Positions 7,818-13,300 of a stretch of 13,300 bases of DNA are shown piece after piece (position 1 is the stretch's first letter; each line of letters begins with the position of its first letter). Origin of the DNA: DATJHM01 sp035493895 (GTDB taxonomy: Bacteria > Chloroflexota > Ktedonobacteria > Ktedonobacterales > Ktedonobacteraceae); assembly GCA_035493895.1 (NCBI GenBank), contig DATJHM010000288.1:1-13300 (forward strand). The letters are read 5' to 3'. A program made the position numbers and the translations under genes. The notes under the pieces were generated by a model. That model ran no database searches. It was not told the DNA's origin and saw only the letters and a list, made by a program, of their open reading frames with translations.

Positions 7818-7846
7818 TTGTCAGTGGTAACGGGATACGTTAAGAT
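7818..7846 (+). promoter_or_regulatory. Second, weaker promoter-like sequence
   Basis: TTGTCA (7818-7823) and TAAGAT (7841-7846) are 17 nt apart. Matches to consensus are 5/6 and 4/6. It would give a shorter leader of about 115 nt to the gene at 7968. In A+T-rich DNA such a match can be fortuitous. Confidence 0.3.
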
Positions 7847-7967
7847 AACGTTGCCGATTTCCGTTTTTTTCTCTTTCATCTGTATTACTTTATTGGTAGA
7901 TGTAAAAACAAAAATATTGAAACCTCAATAATAGAGGATGCTCACAAGCTCTAGAGGAGAGAAGGAT

Positions 7968-9917
7968 ATGCCAAAGCAAGTACCTATGCAGCCTGAAGCA
8001 AAACAGCGCGCGAAGCAAGTAAAGAGGCTACGCAAACGTGAACAGCGCTTGCTGGGGCGCTTAGAAGAGGCTCAGGAGCGCTATGAGAGCGCTCTGGCTC
8101 GCCTCCATCGCGCTGAGGTACGCCTGCAAAAACGCCAGGAACGTGTTGAACGCTTAAATGGCCGCCTGGCTCTGTTGCGCCAACAATTACAGGCAGCGAT
8201 TGATCCCGATTCGGATGCTATCCCGTCAGAAGTCTCTGCTCTGAAACCGGACGTTACTGGGTCGGAAAGCATACCCTCAAAGGCTGCTGAACCCGCACAG
8301 GAGGAGGCTACGGAGCAGGAAGCTGCAATTCCTTCTCTCCTATCTGTCGATGGTCCTACGGTTGAGCCCGCTGAAAAAGAAGTATCTGTTATTGTTGTTG
8401 ACGTTGCTGAACCAGAACAATTGGCCGAGGTGTATAGTGAGTATGAAGAGGTTGTGTTGGCTCCTGCTGATATTCCCGCAATGGCAGAACAGCCTGAAAG
8501 CGCGGAGCCTCTGGAGCCGGTAGAACGCGATCTCGTAGCGTCACTTGTCGGAGAAAAGGGTGCTGATGGGCATGTGCATGAGGAGGAGGAATCTGAGATG
8601 GTGTTAGTGATGTCTGTGGAACTGCCGGAACCTGTTGTATCAACGCCATCGGTTGTAGAACAGCCAGAAGAAGAGCAATCTGTTGTATTAACCCCATCGG
8701 TTGAACAGGCAGAAGAGGAGCAACAAGTCTCTATCAAGTTTGCCAGCCAGAGAACGGCATTACTCGGCGAGGCCCGTGCCATTGCTGAGATGGCTGAACA
8801 GGCTGCGTATATTGCCACTACGCGTGCCAGTCATATGCTTGCTCATCTGGAGCAAATGCTGGATGGCCGCCATCTTTTCCCTGAATTAGAGCTTCTCCAG
8901 ACTGAATCTGCGACCCTCTCCTCATTGGCGCACGATGCTCAGCATACGGTTGATAGCCTGATGCAGCTTTCGGAACAGGGCGATCAGGAGAAGGCCCTGG
9001 CTCTCGTCACTCAAGAGATAGAACTTCAGCGCCAGACGCTCGCCTCGATACGGATGAACATTGATTTTTCCGAAAGTGTAGGGCCTGCTGAGCCTGAAGA
9101 AGCCGCTACTGAGGATGAGTCCGAGGACGCAGACTCTCTTGCAGATCTTGATCTCAGTGAGGATGAGGTTGTCTTCGATCTCCCTGCCAATGCGCTCATT
9201 CACTCGGTCGCGGAACACGCAGTAGCACAAGCTCCGTTGGAAGAGTTGGCGTATTATCGTACTGTACCGGCAGCGCCTCCCTTTCCTCTCGCTGTCATTG
9301 AACAGGTTGTTGCCGCAGAAGCATCATTACTATCCTCCACACAAGAAGAAGCCTGCGCCAATGTTCTCCCACTATCTGAGGAGGAGCAATTGCAGCAACT
9401 GGATGAGGAGGAGAAAGAGGTAGAGACGGTTGCTGCCATGATTGTTGCGGATGTTGCCGCTGCGGCAGCCGCTGAGGCGGAAGCTCTGGCTGAAGCCTGC
9501 GGTATTCACACGCGTAATGCATACACGATTGCGCTCCAGGCTGATCAGGCGCTTGCGCAACTACAATCTGCTATCCAGAACGGTACGTTTGCCGCTGGTG
9601 AGGCTCAGATGGCTCTCCAACTTGCTGAACGTGCGGCTACCGAGGCCCATGCAGCTCTCGCAGATGCTGAAGCCGCTGAGGAAGAGGCTGTCAGCGCTGC
9701 TATCAACGCAGAAGCAGAGGCAGAGGTGGCTGAAGGTATGGCGTTTGCTACTTATGAGCAGCGCGATGAATTGCACGAGTCCCCATCCACCGCCTCACGC
9801 CGTCCGCACTATAGAGGCACCAATGGCTCTCATCCGGTGCGCGATGGCGTGCCAGATGCATCAGCCGAGCCTGTGACTGAGGAGAAGATCCCACCCTCTG
9901 TACAGGAGCGTGTGTGA
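7968..9917 (+). CDS. Coiled-coil, acidic and alanine-rich protein of unknown function
   Basis: I do not recognise a family for this 649-residue protein. Residues 10-78 are a highly charged, Arg/Lys/Glu/Gln-rich coiled coil. Residues 80-258 are acidic, Pro/Val/Glu-rich and probably disordered, with a tandem repeat of about 15 residues at 223-253. Residues 258-368 form a helical block (SQRTALLGEARAIAEMAEQ to LASIRMNIDF). A second acidic linker (370-400) follows, and residues 480-600 are a helical Ala/Glu-rich block containing AAAAAAEAEALAEA. No signal peptide or membrane span is visible, so it is probably cytoplasmic, perhaps a scaffold or cytoskeletal-type protein (inference). The frame is open to an ATG at 7938, but the ATG at 7968 is preferred because AGGAG (7955-7959) lies 8 nt before it, whereas the earlier one has its purine run too close. 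It overlaps the DUF2851 gene start by 4 nt. Confidence 0.85.
   Translation: MPKQVPMQPEAKQRAKQVKRLRKREQRLLGRLEEAQERYESALARLHRAEVRLQKRQERVERLNGRLALLRQQLQAAIDPDSDAIPSEVSALKPDVTGSESIPSKAAEPAQEEATEQEAAIPSLLSVDGPTVEPAEKEVSVIVVDVAEPEQLAEVYSEYEEVVLAPADIPAMAEQPESAEPLEPVERDLVASLVGEKGADGHVHEEEESEMVLVMSVELPEPVVSTPSVVEQPEEEQSVVLTPSVEQAEEEQQVSIKFASQRTALLGEARAIAEMAEQAAYIATTRASHMLAHLEQMLDGRHLFPELELLQTESATLSSLAHDAQHTVDSLMQLSEQGDQEKALALVTQEIELQRQTLASIRMNIDFSESVGPAEPEEAATEDESEDADSLADLDLSEDEVVFDLPANALIHSVAEHAVAQAPLEELAYYRTVPAAPPFPLAVIEQVVAAEASLLSSTQEEACANVLPLSEEEQLQQLDEEEKEVETVAAMIVADVAAAAAAEAEALAEACGIHTRNAYTIALQADQALAQLQSAIQNGTFAAGEAQMALQLAERAATEAHAALADAEAAEEEAVSAAINAEAEAEVAEGMAFATYEQRDELHESPSTASRRPHYRGTNGSHPVRDGVPDASAEPVTEEKIPPSVQERV
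8633..8725 (+). repeat. Imperfect tandem repeat inside the coiled-coil gene
   Basis: A 48-nt unit (8633-8680) is followed directly by a 45-nt copy (8681-8725), both beginning TGTTGTAT. The second lacks one codon. They encode VVSTPSVVEQPEEEQS and VVLTPSVEQAEEEQQ. The copies differ at several positions, so the duplication is not very recent. It lies in the acidic, probably disordered region and keeps the reading frame. Confidence 0.75.
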
Positions 9918-10957
9918 GATCAGGAGGTAAGCGTACCAGTATCGCACATCATCACGAATTGGAGGTGGCTCAACGCTGGTGGTCTCTGCCACCAGGGTGT
10001 CCACTGCCAACACATGATGGAGCTACCTATACATTGTTGTTCGCGGGTCTTCCCGGTGGCGCTACCGGCCCGGACGTGCGTGATGCGGTTTTTGCCGTTT
10101 CCTATCGTCCTCTCTTATCCGTTGTCCAGTCGCTTCATCTGGCCTCATCGCAGGTTGTGGGTGACGTTGAATTTCACGTGCGTGCGGCAGATTGGATGGT
10201 CCACGGCCACCATCACGATGCGCGCTATAATAATGTCGTTCTCCATGTCGTTTTCTCGCTCGACAGCAGACATCTGACAAGACGCCAGGATGGGATGGAT
10301 GTCCCGGTTTGCTGTCTGCAAGATGTTGTGGCACCAGGGACATGGCCTTTGCCGCCCTCTGCTCCCCGGCTGGTCGATTGGCCCTGTCACGCCGTGATGC
10401 CCAATCTTCGCCCGGACGAAGTTGTGCGTATTTTGTCGCTGGCGGGCCAGATACGTTTTGAGCAAAAAACGCACGCTTTTGTGGAAGAGGTGCATGCGCG
10501 GCTGAGCCTGTTCAGCGCTAGCCTTTTTTCCGTCTATGATCAATCTCTGATTGTGGCCCTGGCTGAGGGGCTGGGCTATGGTCGTGATCGTTACTTCTTC
10601 CGCGCAACGGGTCTCTCTCTGTTGCACGCGCAGAATATTCAAGCGATGCCTGAACCTCTGGGGCGCGCACTCTATCCGGCCCCTCTCGATGCTCGTCGTC
10701 TCCGTGGATTGGGTCGATTGGTCGATTCGTGGCGTCTGGGTGGAGCCTGGCAGACATTTTATAAGCTGCTTTTCCCGGATGTCGAGCGGACTGATAGCGA
10801 GAGACTTCAGGCGATTCGAACCGTTTTTTGTGCCGCCGAAATCAGTCTTGCACGAGCTGATATACTCATTGTTAATGTAATACTTCTCTGTTGTTCGCTG
10901 AAGATAGGTCAATTTGTTCTTTCCCAATATACTCTCTCCAAAAAACTCTTTCTTTGA
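9914..10957 (+). CDS. DUF2851 family protein, 3' end replaced by inserted DNA
   Basis: The 347-residue frame starts at GTG 9914, which overlaps the preceding stop (GTGA) and has AGGAG (9903-9907) 6 nt upstream. The DUF2851 signature is strong: GDVEFHVRAADWMVHGHHH (83-101) followed by DARYNNVVLHVV (102-113), then a second conserved block IVALAEGLGYGRDR (213-226) and RRLRGLGRLVDSWRLGG (261-277). DUF2851 proteins are found in Bacteroidetes and Chloroflexi; function is not established. Family resemblance runs to RADILIVNVIL (314-324), where I expect a Pro-Phe or similar continuation and roughly 80-100 further residues. Instead the frame goes through LCCSLKIGQF to a stop at 10957 over A+T-rich DNA antisense to the recombinase gene. 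The gene is therefore probably interrupted by integration, with a 23-residue junk tail. Whether the shortened protein is functional is unknown. Confidence 0.8.
   Translation: MRSGGKRTSIAHHHELEVAQRWWSLPPGCPLPTHDGATYTLLFAGLPGGATGPDVRDAVFAVSYRPLLSVVQSLHLASSQVVGDVEFHVRAADWMVHGHHHDARYNNVVLHVVFSLDSRHLTRRQDGMDVPVCCLQDVVAPGTWPLPPSAPRLVDWPCHAVMPNLRPDEVVRILSLAGQIRFEQKTHAFVEEVHARLSLFSASLFSVYDQSLIVALAEGLGYGRDRYFFRATGLSLLHAQNIQAMPEPLGRALYPAPLDARRLRGLGRLVDSWRLGGAWQTFYKLLFPDVERTDSERLQAIRTVFCAAEISLARADILIVNVILLCCSLKIGQFVLSQYTLSKKLFL
10862..10886. other. Probable attachment-site junction (left end of integrated element)
   Basis: Within these bases the sequence passes from recognisable DUF2851 coding sequence to element DNA. 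The recombinase stop codon (complement of 10872-10874) and the DUF2851 codons for NVIL (10874-10885) overlap here. Base composition falls to A+T-rich at the same place. The exact crossover dinucleotide cannot be read without the empty site or the other element end, which is outside the window. Confidence 0.5.
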
Positions 10958-13052
10958 ATATCACATCAAGAGGGAGCTCGTTGGCCTGTATAACTTGCCA
11001 GTCGTTCAAACTAATCTTCCTTGAGAGATAACTGTCAGTGGGAAAGCCTGGTGCTGGAGGGGCGAACGGAAAAGGTTTTCTTGCTTTTCTATGTATAGCT
11101 TGTCCTCTGCTAGCGATTCCCTGCCACGTCCTTTCGGGCAACTGTTGCATTAACCATTGGCGGGAAGTTGTAAGGTAATGTTCTCTCACGGTTTGTTCCT
11201 CTTCCATTGTCCAGTCGGTGCCGCCTTGTACTTTCCAGATGTATGCCTCATCTACGAGATTCCCTCCGAGAACTGGCGACCACTCTATTATAAACTTGAG
11301 CCATCCTGTCGCAAGCTTATCCAGAGATATGCGCGTTGTGGCTACTCGAATGAAGCGCCGTTTCTCCTCTATGTCCATCTTTCCCCATTTCTCATAAACT
11401 TCTGGTAGTTTTTGCATAACCTGTTCCCGATCCTGTTCTTCGGTTTCTGCCCGCTCCAGTTTCTTCTCCATCTCGTCAAGTGATCGACGTAGCTTTGCAA
11501 GAGAAGCGAAATGTCGTTCTATATCGACTGGATGCATGGAACGTGTTCCATGTTCACTCACCCGCTCTTTTTCGGCAATGGCTATTTTTGTCTCCTGGAT
11601 TGCATTACGAAGATTCTCCGATGGATCTGACCGCTTTTCCTCCGGTTCTTTCTCTATTTCCTCAAGAGTTGTTAACAAGTGTGTATTGATTTCCCGCCTC
11701 TTGCTCTCTAACCCCTCCATATCCTCTTCATCTAAGGGATACTCACCGATGTTATACAATACTTCCCTTACTCTGCTATGTAGACGTTCCGAGAATATAC
11801 CATCGATGGTACTGCTGTTGATTGCAATTTTATCAAAACGTGCTGCTACCTCTATGCGATCTTCAACGAGATAGCGTACTGCATCTGGAAAGTTTATGGC
11901 GTATACACCTGATTTTGAGCTTGCATTCGTCACAATGAGAGGAGTTCCATTTGTCCGCAAGCCACTAAAAAGGGCGAGATCTGCGCCCTTTCCATAGAGG
12001 CTATCAGCCTGCCGATATCGTTTTGTCACACCTTCCGGGCGCTCTATCGGGTTTCCGTCAAAATCCATAGATGCCAGACGATAATACGCAAACCAGAAAT
12101 CTTCTTCGTCTACAATCGCTGGATGCGCGTTCTTTTTCACAATTCGCCCTTTATGATAAACATGGCCGATATATGCAGGGTTGGTTAGAAGGTAGGCTAG
12201 TCCAGCGCGGCTCTTAATGGTCCACCCTCCTGGGACTTTGGTAAGTGGCACTTTCCCGACTCGTGCTAATATGTCGGGAGGCAAGTCTGGGAAGATGAGT
12301 TTACCTACAATCTCTCTTCGTAAGCTGCCAATATTGCCACCTAGAGCACGGAACCTCTTAAACAATTTCCTGATAAGCTCGTCATGATAGGGGTTAGGAA
12401 CGTAGAATGTGCGGGTTTCGTCGAGCATATAACCAGTAGGTATACTATGCCCTATGAATTCTCCCCTTTGTGCCTTACGCTCTTTGTGCTTGTGCATGAC
12501 ATTCTTGACATGATTAGTAAGGTAGTCGGCAGCAACTTGAGCTTCCTGTATAAACTTCTTGTAATCGGATTTTCCACGCGTAGGATGGGTGAAATCATAG
12601 AGGTAATCGTCCGTGATCACCAGTACACGATGATCTCTACATGTCTTTGCAAATGTAGCAGCTTGTACAAGTTCCTCATCACGGAAGAAGCGAGCTACAT
12701 CACGTGCCATAACTGCCCCTGCCAGATCGTTAAGGACATAATATATAACCGTGCTCAAACCTTCTCGTTCGTCGATTCTAAGCCGCCCTGATGCATTACG
12801 AATGGTTCCATCCTTTGCTTGGTTCTCGATGAGGAGAACGGTAAATTCATCTGTCCATCCTAGTTCTCTGCCTCGTTCTAGTTGCTCTGTTGTTTGGCTC
12901 AAGGCTGATTCTTTGTTTTTTAATACTTGCCCTTTTGTCGATTGCCGAGCATAGGCTATCAATAATTTATCTGTGGGCATCTTGAGCGGGATCAACCCTA
13001 ATGCTTCTTTACGCTCTTGCTCTAGCTCTTCAACAGTCTTGAATTTACGCAT
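10872..13052 (-). CDS. Large serine recombinase with degenerate zinc ribbon and C-terminal Myb/SANT-like region
   Basis: The 726-residue protein has a resolvase-type catalytic domain (about 29-180) with the nucleophile Ser38 in YARQSTKGQ and the family segment MARDVARFFRD (115-125). The recombinase domain follows: IPTGYMLD (204-211), YHDELIRKLFKRF (222-234) and GLAYLLTNPAYIGHVYHKGR (284-303). The zinc-ribbon position reads ALFSGLRTNGTPLIVTNASS (360-379), with no cysteines; the whole protein has only Cys138. A coiled coil spans about 445-550. The C-terminus adds WTMEEEQTVREHY...LMQQLPERTWQGIASRGQAIHR (614-655), a Myb/SANT-like helix-turn-helix pattern. It should catalyse site-specific integration and excision through a 5'-phosphoserine link. 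The ATG at 13052 is chosen over an upstream one at 13157 because AAGGAG lies just before it and the extra residues look non-coding. Its stop is in the attachment junction. Confidence 0.92.
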   Translation of the reverse strand: MRKFKTVEELEQERKEALGLIPLKMPTDKLLIAYARQSTKGQVLKNKESALSQTTEQLERGRELGWTDEFTVLLIENQAKDGTIRNASGRLRIDEREGLSTVIYYVLNDLAGAVMARDVARFFRDEELVQAATFAKTCRDHRVLVITDDYLYDFTHPTRGKSDYKKFIQEAQVAADYLTNHVKNVMHKHKERKAQRGEFIGHSIPTGYMLDETRTFYVPNPYHDELIRKLFKRFRALGGNIGSLRREIVGKLIFPDLPPDILARVGKVPLTKVPGGWTIKSRAGLAYLLTNPAYIGHVYHKGRIVKKNAHPAIVDEEDFWFAYYRLASMDFDGNPIERPEGVTKRYRQADSLYGKGADLALFSGLRTNGTPLIVTNASSKSGVYAINFPDAVRYLVEDRIEVAARFDKIAINSSTIDGIFSERLHSRVREVLYNIGEYPLDEEDMEGLESKRREINTHLLTTLEEIEKEPEEKRSDPSENLRNAIQETKIAIAEKERVSEHGTRSMHPVDIERHFASLAKLRRSLDEMEKKLERAETEEQDREQVMQKLPEVYEKWGKMDIEEKRRFIRVATTRISLDKLATGWLKFIIEWSPVLGGNLVDEAYIWKVQGGTDWTMEEEQTVREHYLTTSRQWLMQQLPERTWQGIASRGQAIHRKARKPFPFAPPAPGFPTDSYLSRKISLNDWQVIQANELPLDVIFKERVFWREYIGKEQIDLSSANNREVLH

Positions 13053-13300
13053 ATGCCTCTCCTTACAGATTAGGTATAGATGAGTGCATGATATGTAACT
13101 TTGCGAGTCTAACATGCCAATCATCTTGTAATTCACAAAATTGTTTTTGCTCAACATAGTAGGTATATATCAAGTTTGTACTTCTGAGGCTGCTGGTACA
13201 TCCCTTGCTATCATGAAACTGATCAATCTCCTCGTTTGAGTATAGCAGGAGTGTAATTTGTAATCTAACCAGATACCAAAATTACATACATAATTCATAT
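13053..13300. other. Non-coding region upstream of the recombinase
   Basis: These 248 A+T-rich bases show many stops in all frames and no gene. On the minus strand they carry the recombinase ribosome site and a weak promoter-like pair. Near the window end TGTAATTT (13252-13259) and AAATTACA (13279-13286) are inverted copies 19 nt apart, a possible operator or weak hairpin. No remnant of the DUF2851 3' end is present. Confidence 0.45.
13092..13120 (-). promoter_or_regulatory. Candidate promoter of the recombinase gene
   Basis: On the minus strand TTGGCA (13120-13115) is followed after 17 nt by TACATA (13097-13092), about 40 nt before the start codon. The -35 matches 5/6 but the -10 only about half, so this is tentative. 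Confidence 0.3.

Larger units (their letters stand above)
7442..7967. other. Divergent intergenic region with promoters and small dyads
   Basis: About 525 A+T-rich bases separate the minus-strand protease from the plus-strand coiled-coil gene. No convincing gene is seen. The region holds two plus-strand promoter-like sequences, a 7-nt dyad TAGGGAG (7623-7629) / CTCCCTA (7689-7695) spanning the first promoter, the short dyad TCCC-CAGA-GGGA near 7569-7580, and the palindrome AAAAATTTTT just after 7695. No clear minus-strand promoter for the protease was found. Confidence 0.5.
10870..13300. mobile_element. Left part of a serine-recombinase-borne integrated element (continues past window)
   Basis: From about 10870 to the window end the DNA is richer in A+T than the genes to its left and contains one large serine recombinase gene transcribed towards the junction. 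The DUF2851 gene is interrupted at the left boundary, and its missing 3' part does not appear in the last 140 bases, so the right end lies outside. The layout, a large recombinase gene abutting one attachment site, is typical for integrative elements and prophages of the large serine integrase class. No cargo is visible yet. The boundary is given to about 20 bases. Confidence 0.65.

Noticed and set aside
8081..8818. Minus-strand open frame of 245 codons, Ser/Thr/Cys-rich
   Set aside because: It is antisense to the coiled-coil gene; its Ser-rich composition is the mirror of Glu/Ala codons and no start signals are seen.
10145..10927. Minus-strand open frame of 260 codons across DUF2851 and the junction
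   Set aside because: It is antisense to a gene with a clear family signature and crosses the junction between host and element DNA.
13053..13157. Upstream start adding 35 residues to the recombinase
   Set aside because: The ATG at 13052 has a good AAGGAG site; the added region overlaps the candidate promoter.
13158..13300. Right end of the element or DUF2851 3' remnant
   Set aside because: All frames are interrupted by stops and no repeat of the 10862-10886 bases longer than a few nucleotides is visible.
1..13300. CRISPR array, tRNA or rRNA gene
   Set aside because: No regularly spaced repeats and no tRNA-like cloverleaf or rRNA sequence were recognised by eye, including at the element junction.

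Overview
The window looks like chromosomal DNA of a Gram-positive-type or monoderm bacterium of the Chloroflexota, most likely a Ktedonobacter relative. This is inferred from the gene families and their combination, not from a database match: a Ccm-type haem-handling operon with an alternative CcmD, single-pass membrane proteins with long low-complexity cytoplasmic tails, a DUF4097 protein, a DUF2851 protein and a large Cys-poor serine recombinase. Host genes are moderately GC-rich; the last 2.4 kb are visibly richer in A+T.

Region 1 (2-3937, plus strand) is a tightly packed operon. It starts with the 3' part of a membrane-anchored beta-rich extracytoplasmic protein. This is followed by ccmA, ccmB and ccmC (haem export and delivery for cytochrome c maturation), a 55-residue CcmD-family peptide and a DUF3054 membrane protein. 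Four of the five junctions are overlaps or short gaps with clear ribosome sites. ccmE and ccmF are not in the window.

Region 2 (3938-7967) holds two convergent genes for single-pass envelope proteins. One is a plus-strand protein with an outside DUF4097 beta-repeat domain. The other is a minus-strand secreted/anchored trypsin-like serine protease with a complete His-Asp-Ser triad. A strong hairpin with a T-tract lies between them. Each gene is preceded by a long non-coding leader, with good promoter-like sequences before the DUF4097 gene and before the next plus-strand gene.

Region 3 (7968-10957, plus strand) is a translationally coupled pair: a 649-residue coiled-coil/acidic/alanine-rich protein of unknown function and a DUF2851 protein. 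The DUF2851 reading frame loses its family character near residue 324, where it runs into foreign DNA.

Region 4 (about 10870 to the window end) is the left end of an integrated element. Its only visible gene is a large serine recombinase on the minus strand. The recombinase stop codon lies at the junction with the interrupted DUF2851 gene, suggesting the attachment site is in the conserved NVIL codons of DUF2851. The recombinase has a single cysteine, so the usual zinc ribbon cannot bind metal in the standard way, and it carries a C-terminal Myb/SANT-like helix-turn-helix segment. The element's other end and the missing DUF2851 3' end lie beyond the window. I regard this junction and the recombinase architecture as the most noteworthy content.
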